A DNA stretch of 33,036 nucleotides from Acidimicrobiia bacterium (GTDB taxonomy: Bacteria > Actinomycetota > Acidimicrobiia > Spongiisociales > UBA5794), in assembly GCA_029287195.1 (NCBI GenBank), contig JARFRN010000127.1, positions 1-33,036 on the forward strand, in the 5' to 3' direction. The notes under the pieces were generated by a model. That model made no database searches and was not told the DNA's origin. It saw only the letters and a program-made list of their open reading frames with translations. The translations under genes and the position numbers were made by a program. Shown here in pieces: positions 1-8,972 of this stretch (position 1 is its first letter; each line of letters starts with the position of its first letter).

Positions 1-150
1 AGGTTCAGCGATGAAGAGGGCGCTTCGCTCGTCGAGTATGCGCTGCTCGTCGCTCTGATCGCCATCGTGGCGCTCATCGCCATCACGGCCGTCGGCAACC
101 AGGTCTCGGAGAACTTCGACTCGGTCGCCACCGAGCTCGTCATCCCCTAG
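1..150 (+). CDS. Flp/Fap-type IVb pilin, 3' part (start outside window)
   Basis: This is the structural subunit of a Tad pilus, made as a prepilin and cut by a TadV/CpaA-type peptidase before assembly in the membrane. The visible 49 codons read RFSDEEGASLVEYALLVALI and continue hydrophobic to a TAG stop at 148-150. The Flp hallmark is present: a Gly cleavage site followed by ASLVEYALL, with the conserved Glu and Tyr at mature positions 5 and 6, then one hydrophobic helix and a short polar tail. The 5' end is cut by the window edge. The gene converges on a Tad machinery operon (cpaB to tadC on the minus strand), so it is very likely that system's major pilin, although it must be transcribed separately. 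Confidence 0.88.
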   Translation, partial: RFSDEEGASLVEYALLVALIAIVALIAITAVGNQVSENFDSVATELVIP

Positions 151-166
151 TCCCAACAAACCGAAC

Positions 167-202
167 AAGAAGTGGGGACCCCATCCGGGGTCCCCACTTC
201 TT
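167..202. terminator. Strong bidirectional intrinsic terminator
   Basis: A perfect 16-bp inverted repeat (167-182 against 187-202) encloses a 4-nt loop, ATCC. The plus-strand right side is followed by a T-rich TTTCTCT run, and the minus-strand side by TTGTTCGG. It sits between the pilin stop at 150 and the convergent membrane-protein stop at 239, so it can end both transcripts. Confidence 0.88.
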
Positions 203-238
203 TCTCTCCTCAGCGGATCTCCGACCTCGTCCTGATGG

Positions 239-1582
239 TCATCGGGCCGCCATCACCACGAAATCCTCGTCCTCGTGGAGCTTTGCCCATCCGAGCAGTT
301 CGAGGTAGCCGACTACCGGCCAATCCGCGGCGACAATAGCTTGCTCGATCTCGAGTTCGGCGAGCGTTGACTCCACATTCACCCCGCGACGCAAGTCGTA
401 CATTTGCCGAAACCCGGCTTCGCCATAGAGCTCGGCCCGATCATCTATGTATACAAGCCTTTCCGGCCAGCTGGAGTAGATCAGATATCCGCCAACAGCG
501 GTTCCGTGGAAGACGCGTCCTCCGTCCAATGCCTCCATTGCCTCACTGGATGGGAATCGGTCTTCCCGCAGTTCCGCCGGGCGGGTGACGCCGACGAGGC
601 CAATAACGACCAGCACCGCCGCAATCACCCAGTTGAGAACTAGTGGTTCCGTAGATGCGGGTCTCTCTAGGGTGGACCCGCCGCCATAACCCAGGATCGC
701 CACAGGCGTCAGAACCAATACCGCCGGCCATAGATTGCGCTCGGCGAGGACACCAAAAGCGACGAACGGAACCACGATCCACAGCTGACTCGGTTCAAGG
801 CGTCCGCGCGCCCCCGCCACAATTATCCCCAGGACAACAACCAGCATCGGTACTACGAATGGGTCGGAGAAGTCCGGTGGTTGCCACTCAGAGATCAGAT
901 CCAGTGCTCCCCGGTTCCTGAGGAACTGCACCAGCACCCACCAGGTACCTAGGCCGTGCGCAGTGAAGACGGTCGCCAGGCCCGAAATCGCAACTGCAAC
1001 CAGCTGCTTGCGAGATCGCTTGCCAAGGCCATCCAGAAACAGATAAGCGAGCCCGATTACAAACATCCCGTGGATCGAAGCCCATAGCCAGACGAGCAGC
1101 GGCAGGGTCCACAAGGGCGTTGGGCGGATGTGGGCGACCGCAACAACGAGCGCGAGCAGGATGTAACCCAAGAGTGCAGGTCGAGCGATTCCGAAGGGGA
1201 TCGACTGCCAAACGAGGAGAAACATGCCCCCTAGGGTCAGCCAAGGGCTTCCCCTTCCAACAAGGTGGATCACCAGCCCTAACAGCGCGACCGTCAACGA
1301 CACAGCGATGAATTTCATCGTTGGCACCCAGGCGATTCCACCCGTCACATTCTCGAGCCACCCGTAGCCGAGCTCGGCCAACCAGGACTGTGTCCGCCAA
1401 GCCTCACCAAGAGCAGTAAACGAGAACGGGTCGGCTCGCAGTACCTCGCCGGTCTCCAATTGCAGGGACCCGGCACGTATGTGCCAAAGAAGCGAATTGT
1501 CCCCAATCGGTATGGTTGCCCGCCAGGCCACGACCACAAATGGGAGCATTAGCCGCAGGTGGACGATCCTGAGTCGGTCCAC
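239..1582 (-). CDS. Polytopic membrane protein, GT-C glycosyltransferase-like
   Basis: The protein is 447 residues with about nine to ten hydrophobic segments and a soluble C-terminal domain from about residue 340. Near the N-terminus it has an acidic residue in the first extracytoplasmic loop (IGDNSLLWHI), then ADPFSF and a WL motif. That arrangement recalls GT-C fold, lipid-linked-sugar glycosyltransferases. The C-terminal part has the GGYLIY and IDDRAELYG patterns that I recall from uncharacterised membrane proteins of this type. No substrate can be assigned. It starts with GTG only 4 nt after the tadC stop, so it is probably the last gene of the Tad operon and might modify pilin or an envelope sugar; that role is inference. 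A Met at residue 12 is an alternative start. Confidence 0.7.
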   Translation of the reverse strand: MDRLRIVHLRLMLPFVVVAWRATIPIGDNSLLWHIRAGSLQLETGEVLRADPFSFTALGEAWRTQSWLAELGYGWLENVTGGIAWVPTMKFIAVSLTVALLGLVIHLVGRGSPWLTLGGMFLLVWQSIPFGIARPALLGYILLALVVAVAHIRPTPLWTLPLLVWLWASIHGMFVIGLAYLFLDGLGKRSRKQLVAVAISGLATVFTAHGLGTWWVLVQFLRNRGALDLISEWQPPDFSDPFVVPMLVVVLGIIVAGARGRLEPSQLWIVVPFVAFGVLAERNLWPAVLVLTPVAILGYGGGSTLERPASTEPLVLNWVIAAVLVVIGLVGVTRPAELREDRFPSSEAMEALDGGRVFHGTAVGGYLIYSSWPERLVYIDDRAELYGEAGFRQMYDLRRGVNVESTLAELEIEQAIVAADWPVVGYLELLGWAKLHEDEDFVVMAAR

Positions 1583-1586
1583 GGAC

Positions 1587-2489
1587 TCAGAGAATCGAGT
1601 CAGCGATTTGAATGGCCGCGGGCCCGAGAAGAACGGTGAAGATCCCGGGGAAGATACACAACACTAGGGGGAACGTCATCTTCACGGGGGCCGCAAAGGC
1701 GCGCTCCTGGGCACGTAGCCGGCGTCTGACCCGCATCTCATCTGCCTGTACCCGTAGCATACGAGAAATCGACACGCCGAAAGCATCAGCCTGGGTCAAG
1801 GCCATGATAAACGAGTTCAGGTCATCTACGTCTGTTCGTTCGGCGAGCGATTTGAGCGCCTGGTTACGACTGACCCCGACTCGGGTCTCCTGAAGCATGC
1901 GAGAGAACTCGTCACTGAGCTCGCCGGGAACGTTCTGCACCACGCGCCCGAGCGCACCCTCGAAACCCAGGCCGGCCTCGACGCTGATGACGAGAAGGTC
2001 GATTACATCAGGGAGGTCGCGCTCCATTGCAGCCTTCCGCTCGTCTACGCGGCGGCTGAGAATCGCCTCGGGTCCCAGCAGACCGAGGAAGAGTGCGCCG
2101 AAAGTTGCCACGAGGCGAGTGGTACCCGTGAGCACGCCTTGGACGTACCAGGCAAGAACGATGCCCGCTACAAGCGCGATCACCCTGATCGCGGCCCACG
2201 AATTGGCGTCCAACCGGGGCGCCCATCCGGCAATAATCAGCTTCTTGTCGACTCGCGCTCCCCAACCCTGCGGGGTGTAGCGCATTGCAAACCGGCCGAC
2301 ACCCTGAAACATGGGGGCGACAGCGCGTTCGCCAAATCCCTTCTCCAGAACCTCAGCTCGGCTTTCCCGCAGACCCGCCAAGCGACGCGAGGCGCTTGCC
2401 CGAGCCTTGATCACGCCGTTCCCGACGAAGATCGCGCTGGCACCTAGGGTGACACCAACGGCCAGCGCGGCAAAAAGAGCTTGATCCAT
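1587..2489 (-). CDS. tadC: Tad pilus inner-membrane platform protein TadC
   Basis: This type II secretion F-domain protein forms, with TadB, the membrane platform that couples the CpaF ATPase to pilus polymerisation. The 300-residue product starts with a membrane segment. The T2SSF domain follows, with the LPDVIDLLVISVEAGLGFEGAL pattern spread over about residues 150-170, and the protein ends in a hydrophobic C-terminal hairpin. I chose the ATG at 2489 because it overlaps the tadB stop by one base (TGATG) and is preceded by AAAGGTGG at a proper distance. The open frame continues upstream to 3101, but that part is antisense-like sequence inside tadB. Confidence 0.93.
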   Translation of the reverse strand: MDQALFAALAVGVTLGASAIFVGNGVIKARASASRRLAGLRESRAEVLEKGFGERAVAPMFQGVGRFAMRYTPQGWGARVDKKLIIAGWAPRLDANSWAAIRVIALVAGIVLAWYVQGVLTGTTRLVATFGALFLGLLGPEAILSRRVDERKAAMERDLPDVIDLLVISVEAGLGFEGALGRVVQNVPGELSDEFSRMLQETRVGVSRNQALKSLAERTDVDDLNSFIMALTQADAFGVSISRMLRVQADEMRVRRRLRAQERAFAAPVKMTFPLVLCIFPGIFTVLLGPAAIQIADSIL

Positions 2490-3544
2490 CAGATTTCCAC
2501 CTTTACGATCCGCGACAGCCAGAAGATACCGACCAGCAGGAGCCCCAAGGCACCGCCGAGAGCAACGAGACCCCAAGTCGAGTCGAGCATCGGCTGCAAA
2601 TACTCCCGCCTGGTTGTGAACAAGAAGGCAAACAAGAAGAACGGCAGCGAGCCCAAGACAATTGCCGAGACACGCCCCTCGGCGGTCAGCGCTTTCATCT
2701 CGCGACGCAGCCGGTTGCGCTGCAACATCGTATCTGCAGCCGTCTGCAGGACCTCGGCCAAGTTGCCGCCGACCTCGCGCTGGATGCTGATCGCCAACAC
2801 GGCCCAGTCGAAGTCCACAGATTCCATTCGATCGGCAACCTGCTTGAGCGCTGCCACCGGCGATCGGCCGAGGCGGGTTTCGTTCATGGCCCGACCGAAT
2901 TCGCGAGCAGTAGGTTCGGGGGCCTCTGAAGACACGGCCTCGACCGCCTGGAGCAACGAGTATCCCGAACGTAGGGATGTCGAGAGCAAGTTCAGTGTAT
3001 CGGGTAACTGGTTCTCGAATCTGGTCTTGTGGCGGGCCGCGATGGTCTGAATCAGTACGACGGCAATTGCCAGCACCACGGCGGCCGCAATTCCCCCCCA
3101 CAGCGCGCTCTGCTGCAGAACTGTGACTATCAGGCCGGCCACTATCGCAATGCCAACGATTCCGGCGATGGCCTCGCCGGGGCGCAGCGGTAGATTCGCC
3201 TGATCTAGCGCCGTTTCGATCTGATTGATGAAGCCGCGGTCGCGGGCAATGTCCTCAGCCCCGCTCACAAAACGCCGCAGTAGCGGGATCCGCGCAAAGC
3301 GACCTCGATCCTGGTCTCCCTCAGAGTAGGCGCCGAGACGACCCTGCAGATCCCGCTCGACCGAGGAACTCGGGCTGAAGAGAATCAGAATCAGCAGGAA
3401 CAGGGCTACTCCGGCGCCAATCGCGGCTGCCAACACAAACAGCGAGAGCGAGCTGCTGGATCCAGAGCTCTGCGCCAGGGCCGGCGCAGCGGTCATACCT
3501 AGCAAAGCCACCGCGATGACCGTCGTCAATAGCAAGCGACGCAT
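2489..3544 (-). CDS. tadB: Tad pilus inner-membrane platform protein TadB
   Basis: This is the partner of TadC in the pilus assembly platform. The 351-residue protein opens with a typical signal-like stretch (MRRLLLTTVIAVALLGM... ending in APALAQ) and then a second hydrophobic segment. After a cytoplasmic linker there is a T2SSF domain with LPDTLNLLSTSLRSGYSLLQ and a GGNLAEVL motif, and the C-terminus has two more membrane segments. It lies 3 nt downstream of the cpaF stop and overlaps tadC by one base, indicating translational coupling. The cleavable-looking N-terminus is compatible with TadB-type membrane insertion. The family call is clear; the topology is inferred from hydrophobicity. Confidence 0.93.
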   Translation of the reverse strand: MRRLLLTTVIAVALLGMTAAPALAQSSGSSSSLSLFVLAAAIGAGVALFLLILILFSPSSSVERDLQGRLGAYSEGDQDRGRFARIPLLRRFVSGAEDIARDRGFINQIETALDQANLPLRPGEAIAGIVGIAIVAGLIVTVLQQSALWGGIAAAVVLAIAVVLIQTIAARHKTRFENQLPDTLNLLSTSLRSGYSLLQAVEAVSSEAPEPTAREFGRAMNETRLGRSPVAALKQVADRMESVDFDWAVLAISIQREVGGNLAEVLQTAADTMLQRNRLRREMKALTAEGRVSAIVLGSLPFFLFAFLFTTRREYLQPMLDSTWGLVALGGALGLLLVGIFWLSRIVKVEI

Positions 3545-3547
3545 GAT

Positions 3548-4897
3548 CTACCGACCTGCAAACGGCTCTGGAGCAAACAGCTCGGCGGGCAGATTGATGC
3601 CGTAGTCTGCCAGATGCTCGCTGAAGCTTGGCCTGATCCCAGTCGCCTTGAGGCGCCCCTTGTAACGACCGTCCGAATCGACGCCCATCCCGTAGTCGAA
3701 CAGGAAGAGATCCTGGGTGGTGATCACATCGCCCTCCATGCCGACCACTTCGGTGACCTGGGTTACCCGGCGACTACCGTCGCGCAGCCGATTGAGATGC
3801 ACGATCAGATCGACGGCTGACGATACCTGTTCACGAATGGCACGCACCGGCAGGTCCATGCCTGCCATCAAGACCATCGTCTCGATGCGAGCCAGGGTGT
3901 CCCGCGGCGAGTTGGAGTGCACCGTGGTCAGCGACCCATCATGACCGGTGTTCATTGCCTGGAGCATGTCCAGGGCCTCCCCACCACGAACCTCACCGAC
4001 GACGATACGGTCAGGTCGCATACGCAGCGTGTTACGGACGAGATCCCGGATCGTAACCCGACCCTGACCCTCGATGTTGGCAGGGCGCCCCTCGAGTGAG
4101 AGCACGTGCATCTGGTTGAGCCGGAGCTCGGCCGCATCCTCGACGGTGATGATCCGATCGGTGTCGGGGATGAAGCTCGACAGGACGTTGAGCAGAGTCG
4201 TCTTACCAGAACCGGTACCTCCGCTGACAATCACATTGAGGCGCCCATAGACGCAGCGACGCAGAAACCCGGCTACTTGTTCGGACAGTGAACCCATATC
4301 GACGAGTTGGTCGGAGGTGAACGGGTCGGCGGAGAATTTGCGGATTGTGAGGAAAGGGCCGCCTATCGCAAGTGGATGGATCACAGCGTTGACACGAGAC
4401 CCATCCGGGAGACGTGCGTCGACCATCGGAGTCGATTCGTCGATCCGGCGACCGACCTGGCCCACGATCTTCTCGATGATGCGCTCGAGGTGAGTGGCAT
4501 CAACAAACCGAGTTTCGGACAGGCTGAGCAGGCCCGCCCGCTCGATCCAGACCTGGTGTGGCCCGTTCACCATGACTTCTGTGATGTCCGGATCAGAGAG
4601 ATACGGATCGATCGGGCCGTATCCGAGAACGTCGTCGGCGATCTCCTGGAGCAAGGCAACCCGATCGGCACGAGCCAGAGGAACCGATTCTTCTTGATCC
4701 AGCGCCCACTCGAGCATTTCCATGACCCGAAGCTTGAGCTCGGCATCGCTCATCTGGCGGTCGTAGAGCATAGGACCGAGACCTTCAACCACTTTGTAGT
4801 GGAGCTTGCGCCTCAGTTCTTGGACTATCTCTTCGCGGTGACCCTCAACAGTCACCTCAGCGGCCTTGGCCGCCTTGACCCTATCGGCGAGACTCAT
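3548..4897 (-). CDS. cpaF: Tad pilus secretion ATPase CpaF/TadA
   Basis: This is the hexameric type II/IV secretion ATPase that powers pilus assembly from the cytoplasm. The product is 449 residues. Walker A (GGTGSGKTT) is at about 226-234, the Walker B region with [15 protein letters not shown] is at about 295-307, and the His-box stretch [12 protein letters not shown] is at about 317-328. An N-terminal domain carries the ITEVMVNGP motif typical of CpaF. I chose the ATG at 4897 because AAAGGGGAC precedes it and it leaves a 28-nt gap after cpaE. The longer open frame to 5005 would run into the cpaE coding region. It lies between cpaE and tadB in the operon. Confidence 0.95.
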   Translation of the reverse strand: MSLADRVKAAKAAEVTVEGHREEIVQELRRKLHYKVVEGLGPMLYDRQMSDAELKLRVMEMLEWALDQEESVPLARADRVALLQEIADDVLGYGPIDPYLSDPDITEVMVNGPHQVWIERAGLLSLSETRFVDATHLERIIEKIVGQVGRRIDESTPMVDARLPDGSRVNAVIHPLAIGGPFLTIRKFSADPFTSDQLVDMGSLSEQVAGFLRRCVYGRLNVIVSGGTGSGKTTLLNVLSSFIPDTDRIITVEDAAELRLNQMHVLSLEGRPANIEGQGRVTIRDLVRNTLRMRPDRIVVGEVRGGEALDMLQAMNTGHDGSLTTVHSNSPRDTLARIETMVLMAGMDLPVRAIREQVSSAVDLIVHLNRLRDGSRRVTQVTEVVGMEGDVITTQDLFLFDYGMGVDSDGRYKGRLKATGIRPSFSEHLADYGINLPAELFAPEPFAGR

Positions 4898-4925
4898 TGC
4901 TCGTCCCCTTTGCTCTGGTTCACAG

Positions 4926-6113
4926 TCATCTGAACCATCGGCGCTTCGACCCGTCACCTTCAGCATCTTCGACAACATCACTCTCGTCGAGCGCCAGTTG
5001 GGCAACGCCGCGCAGGTCGCGGGCGACCCGGCTGCGCGGATAAAGTGTCACAACGGGTTCGCCTTCGTTGACCGCACGCGGGACGAGTTTGTCCGAAGAC
5101 ACTGCGGCCTGCACTTCTAGACCCAGCGAACGTTCCAACTCGCCGATGTCGAGGCGGGCCTTGGAATTCACCCGATTCAATACCAGCTTCATCTTCTCGA
5201 ACGGGAACTTGATGAGACGCAGCGTGTCCAGCGCCAGCTTGGCGTTCTTGACGGCAGGCAAGTCCATATCCACGACCAGCAGCACAACGTCAGAGCGCTC
5301 CAGGATGGACAAGACGGGCTCGTCCAGGAAAGGAGCCGTGTCGATCACGATGTAATCAAACATCCGCTTCAGCATGCCGATCGACTTGACTACGACTTGG
5401 GTTGAAACCTCGTCTGCCAGCGAAGGTTCCAGCGGTGCCGACAGCACCCGCATTCCTGATGAATGGCGGGCAAGAAGGCTATCGAGAAGATCCTCATCGA
5501 GTTTGTCGATATCGCGAGCGACGTCGACGATCGTGTGTCGTGGATCGATTTGAAGTGATATGCAGACGTCGCCGAACTGCAGATCGGCATCGAGAATCAC
5601 CACTCGCGACGGGTCACCCCACCCCGCCAGGGTGAGCGCCGTATTCACGGCGGTCATGGTCTTGCCGGCACCACCCTTGGGCGACATGATCGTCACGACC
5701 TTGCCGATCTTGCGCTTCTTTGGCCCATCTTCTTCGCGTCTATGGATTTGCTCGATGAGCCCAAAGGCGTCCTCGATCTTCGACGCGGTGAGAGGAACCT
5801 CGATTACGTCCTTGATACCGGCGCGCAATGCAGCACGCAGTACGTTGGTGTCGACCGCCTCGGCGACGAGGACCACCGGAAGATCGGCCCTCACATCGAA
5901 CAGCAACGTCACTTCGACCACGCCCGCCTCGTGGGCGTAGGAGGGACCGGCAACAGTGAGATCGATCGACTCCTCCACCAAGCGGCGCTGGGCATCGCTT
6001 ATGTTGCGCGCCGTGTGGACCTTGTGACCCTCCAGGAGCGTGCGCGTCGCTTCAACGAACTGGTCGTCGTTGTCGACTATTAGAACTGAATAGGTACCAC
6101 TATCCGTTGCCAA
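4926..6113 (-). CDS. cpaE: Tad pilus assembly ATPase CpaE with receiver-like domain
   Basis: CpaE/TadZ proteins are MinD/ParA-like ATPases that localise the Tad apparatus. The first ~130 residues resemble a response-regulator receiver (YSVLIVDNDDQF). The phosphoacceptor position in the DLTVAGPSY strand has no Asp, so it is probably a pseudo-receiver. A deviant Walker A, PKGGAGKT, follows at about residues 145-152, with ILDADLQFGD and VIDTAPFLDE as switch motifs. The chosen start is TTG at 6113, because AGGAG lies 6 nt upstream inside the end of cpaB and gives a 14-nt overlap. A GTG at 6143 with no visible ribosome site would add 10 residues. The C-terminus is acidic, then basic. Confidence 0.92.
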   Translation of the reverse strand: MATDSGTYSVLIVDNDDQFVEATRTLLEGHKVHTARNISDAQRRLVEESIDLTVAGPSYAHEAGVVEVTLLFDVRADLPVVLVAEAVDTNVLRAALRAGIKDVIEVPLTASKIEDAFGLIEQIHRREEDGPKKRKIGKVVTIMSPKGGAGKTMTAVNTALTLAGWGDPSRVVILDADLQFGDVCISLQIDPRHTIVDVARDIDKLDEDLLDSLLARHSSGMRVLSAPLEPSLADEVSTQVVVKSIGMLKRMFDYIVIDTAPFLDEPVLSILERSDVVLLVVDMDLPAVKNAKLALDTLRLIKFPFEKMKLVLNRVNSKARLDIGELERSLGLEVQAAVSSDKLVPRAVNEGEPVVTLYPRSRVARDLRGVAQLALDESDVVEDAEGDGSKRRWFR

Positions 6114-7116
6114 GAAGGACTCCTGCTTCTTCAAACTGCTCACGAATTCGATCGATCAGGCTGAACAGGTCATCGACGATTATGCCGCGCGAGTCAAATT
6201 GTGAGTACACGGTGTCATCGCCACTGGGAATTAGGGAGAGGGCTACGTTGGTGTACTGACGGGCAAACTCGATCTTCTCCGCTTGCTCAGGAGTGACTTC
6301 GAGTACCACGATCTGAGGGCCCGCTGGGGTAAGCCCGGTGCCCAACGGGCTCGGCCTGGTGTCCGCTCCCACTGCCAGCACCTCGACGTCTTGCAGCACA
6401 GTCTGGGTGAAATCGATTGATCCAGGCAGGGTCTCGGCCAGAGCAGCTACCGGATCGAACGGTTCTTCGCCACCCTCCTCAGCCGGGGGCGCCGCAGTCG
6501 GTGGGGTGTCGCTGGGTACGGCGGCCTCGCCGAGCAACAGCTTCCTCAGCTCAGGATCCTCGAGAAGCTCGGTTGATTGAGTCAAGTCGATCGTCGATGA
6601 TGCCAGCACGTTCACCCTATCGCCGGGCCGAACAAAGCCGCCGACCGTGGCCGCAGCATCCGGCTGGAACGAGATCGCCACCTTGCCCTGAGGAATCGAC
6701 TCGGAGAGCTTCACATCGGTCAACAGCGCCGGGGGCACAAACATGTCTGCAGTAATCAGCTGGCCTGCACTGATCGGCCCGGCAGCAACGTTTATCGGGT
6801 CCAGCACAGATTCGATCCGAGGATTAAGCGCGCATATGTCGACGGGAGCCTCCGAGCCTTCTGCCGGACCGGTACATACGATCTGCGAGCCCTCGAAGGC
6901 CACATAGGGCGCAAGCTCTGTCGACTCCTCGATGAAATCGTCGGCTTCCGGCACCGGTGTTCCCGTCTCAATGAGCTGCGTGGCACGGTAAACCACCACT
7001 TCTTGCACCTCGGCCCGCGCTTCCTCCTCGACGGTGCTCAGGAACTGCCACACGGCAAAGGTGGCAACCGCCGCCAAGGCCAGCGCAATTATCAGTACGA
7101 GAGATCTTTTGCCCAT
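6100..7116 (-). CDS. cpaB: Tad pilus assembly protein CpaB/RcpC (SAF domain)
   Basis: CpaB/RcpC is a membrane-anchored Tad component. The 338-residue product has one N-terminal membrane segment (about 5-25), an extracytoplasmic SAF-like region (PISAGQLITADMFVPP around 112-128) and the family block GKVAISFQPDAAATVGGFVRPGDRVNVL. A Pro/Glu/Ala-rich insert (PSDTPPTAAPPAEEGGEEP) interrupts the domain. Its role in double-membrane bacteria is linked to the secretin; no secretin gene is visible here, as is usual in Gram-positive Tad systems. It is the first gene of the minus-strand Tad operon. The ATG is preceded by GGAAGGG about 11 nt upstream. A perfect TTGACA box lies about 100 bp upstream. Confidence 0.9.
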   Translation of the reverse strand: MGKRSLVLIIALALAAVATFAVWQFLSTVEEEARAEVQEVVVYRATQLIETGTPVPEADDFIEESTELAPYVAFEGSQIVCTGPAEGSEAPVDICALNPRIESVLDPINVAAGPISAGQLITADMFVPPALLTDVKLSESIPQGKVAISFQPDAAATVGGFVRPGDRVNVLASSTIDLTQSTELLEDPELRKLLLGEAAVPSDTPPTAAPPAEEGGEEPFDPVAALAETLPGSIDFTQTVLQDVEVLAVGADTRPSPLGTGLTPAGPQIVVLEVTPEQAEKIEFARQYTNVALSLIPSGDDTVYSQFDSRGIIVDDLFSLIDRIREQFEEAGVLLGNG

Positions 7117-7190
7117 TTCAGTTGGCCCTTCCGGTCTGTTCTGAAATCACCACACGACTGGAGTCAGACAGAGACACCACAAACCGCGGC

Positions 7191-7221
7191 AATAGACAAG
7201 CACTCACATGCTTCGTGTCAA
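7191..7221 (-). promoter_or_regulatory. Candidate promoter of the Tad operon
   Basis: On the minus strand a perfect TTGACA (7216-7221) is followed after 19 nt by TCTATT (7191-7196). It lies in the 116-bp gap between the rpsA stop and cpaB. The spacing is slightly long and the -10 box matches consensus at four of six positions, so this is a candidate only. Confidence 0.4.
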
Positions 7222-7232
7222 GTACCCTCGGG

Positions 7233-8810
7233 TTACTTGCGGCCGATTCCCCGCTCTTTGAGCTCCTCGAGGATGGCTTCCAGAGACGCGTCCGCAGCGA
7301 AGGTCGGAACCTCTGTGGCTTCGTCTTCACGCTGGAACTCCCTGCGCCTCGGTCTACTACTCGGTGTACGCCGCTGACTGAACGTCGAGCGCTCCTCCCA
7401 TTCTGGGAGGGCCTGCTTGATTGACAGGCTTACCCGTCGTCTGTCGGCATCGATCTCGGTGACCTTTACCCGTACTTGCTGACCGATAGAAAGTTCCAAC
7501 TCTGGGCTTTCAACGTGATGCAAGGCAATCTCTGAAACATGGACTAGTCCCTCGACGCCTTCCCCAACTGCAATGAAAGCGCCAAACGGCACCGTCTTGG
7601 TGACTTCGCCATCGAGAATCGAGCCGAGATCGGTGTCCCGGATGAACTCCTCCCAGGGGTCTTCCCTGGTCTGTCGGATCGATAGCGAGATACGTTCCCG
7701 ATTGCGATCGACCTCGAGCACCCGCACCTGGACTTTGTCGCCAACCGCAACTATCTCGCTGGGATGGCTCACGTGCTGCCAAGAGAGCTCCGAGACGTGG
7801 ACGAGACCGTCCATGCCTCCGAGATCCACGAATGCCCCGAAGTTGACCACCGAGGACACGACCCCGTCGCGCACATCACCGGGTTCGAGGTCGGAGAGGA
7901 ATGCTTGTCGCTGCTCCGCCTGGGCTTCCTCGAGGTGAGCCCGGCGGGACAGCACCACGTTGTTTCGATTCTTGTCGAGTTCAATGACTTTGGCCTCGAT
8001 CGTCTCGCCGATGAACGGCGCCAGATCGCGCACTCGCCGCAGATCAACGAGCGACGCTGGGAGGAAACCGCGCAAGCCGATGTCGACAATCAGCCCACCC
8101 TTCACCACCTCGATGACCGGTCCGGAAACGGTACCGCCCTCGTTCATGATGGTCTCGATCCGCCCCCAGGCACGCTCGTACTGGGCTCTCTTCTTCGAAA
8201 GCACCAAGCGGCCCTGATCGTCTTCCATCTGCAGCACCAATGCTTCTATGGCCTCGCCTTGCTTGACGACTTCTTCAGGATTGATGTGGTTGCGGATGGA
8301 CAGCTCGTGTAGAGGGATGACACCTTCGGCCTTGTAGCCGATGTCGACCAGCACCTCGTCGGGATCGACCCTCACCACGGTTCCGCCGACGATATCGCCT
8401 TCCTTGAATTCGAAGACTGTCCGCTCGATCACAGCAGCAAAATCCTCGGCGCTCAGGTCGTCGGCGATTTCGCCGATGTCGCGGGGAGCAGTAATGGCGG
8501 GGCGTTCCCCGACGCTGGACCGCGTCGGCTGTTCGTCGCCGGCTTCTGGACCATCGGCAGGTGCGGCCACTGCGTCCGTAGCACGCGGTTCGGCGGTCAC
8601 TTCGACATCTGTTGTTTCCTCAGGAGTGGTTTCAGTTGCGACCGGCGGGGATTCGGGCTCTGTTGCCTGAGGCTCTTCGACAGCGGTCTCGTCTGATGGG
8701 GCGGTGTCCGGTGTCGCAACCTCAGCGACACCTTCGATTGGGGTAGTGGGGTTATCCGTGCCTTCTCCAGCTTCAGGCTGTGTCGGCTCGGTCGCCGTAT
8801 CGTCGGCCAT
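7233..8810 (-). CDS. rpsA: 30S ribosomal protein S1 with long acidic N-terminal extension
   Basis: S1 helps the ribosome bind and unfold mRNA. Four S1 RNA-binding domains are visible at about residues 135-205, 222-290, 308-378 and 393-463, each with the VDIG or FGAFV/VHVSE pattern. The C-terminus ends LEAILEELKERGIGRK, as in actinobacterial S1. The first ~110 residues are low-complexity and rich in Glu, Thr, Pro and Ala, much longer than I would expect for the family. The ATG at 8810 is the only start in frame before an upstream stop. AAGGAG lies 13 nt ahead of it, a loose spacing. It is transcribed in the same direction as polA upstream. Confidence 0.95.
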   Translation of the reverse strand: MADDTATEPTQPEAGEGTDNPTTPIEGVAEVATPDTAPSDETAVEEPQATEPESPPVATETTPEETTDVEVTAEPRATDAVAAPADGPEAGDEQPTRSSVGERPAITAPRDIGEIADDLSAEDFAAVIERTVFEFKEGDIVGGTVVRVDPDEVLVDIGYKAEGVIPLHELSIRNHINPEEVVKQGEAIEALVLQMEDDQGRLVLSKKRAQYERAWGRIETIMNEGGTVSGPVIEVVKGGLIVDIGLRGFLPASLVDLRRVRDLAPFIGETIEAKVIELDKNRNNVVLSRRAHLEEAQAEQRQAFLSDLEPGDVRDGVVSSVVNFGAFVDLGGMDGLVHVSELSWQHVSHPSEIVAVGDKVQVRVLEVDRNRERISLSIRQTREDPWEEFIRDTDLGSILDGEVTKTVPFGAFIAVGEGVEGLVHVSEIALHHVESPELELSIGQQVRVKVTEIDADRRRVSLSIKQALPEWEERSTFSQRRTPSSRPRRREFQREDEATEVPTFAADASLEAILEELKERGIGRK

Positions 8811-8878
8811 GCGTGAACATCAACTCCTTGGGAACATGGATTTGTCACCGAGCGCGCAGAGGCGTCGAGACGGTCGGG

Positions 8879-8909
8879 ATGGTAGCACGGCTTGCGCCAA
8901 GTGCACCAA
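8879..8909 (-). promoter_or_regulatory. Possible rpsA promoter
   Basis: In the 162-bp gap between polA and rpsA the minus strand has TACCAT (8879-8884) as a possible -10 box, with TTGGTG 19 nt upstream (8904-8909). The match is weak. Nothing else recognisable lies in this gap. Confidence 0.25.
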
Positions 8910-8972
8910 AGCATTTCTGAGTTTGCCACTGTCGACAGGTCGAGCAATCCTCGATTTCGGGCGATACGCAGG

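Noticed and set aside
2490-3101. N-terminal extension of tadC
   Set aside because: Arg- and Gly-rich shadow of tadB; the ATG at 2489 has a ribosome site and matches family length.
7197-7215. Short inverted repeat (AAGCA...TGCTT) downstream of rpsA as a terminator
   Set aside because: Only a 5-bp stem with no T-run; it lies in the spacer of a candidate promoter.
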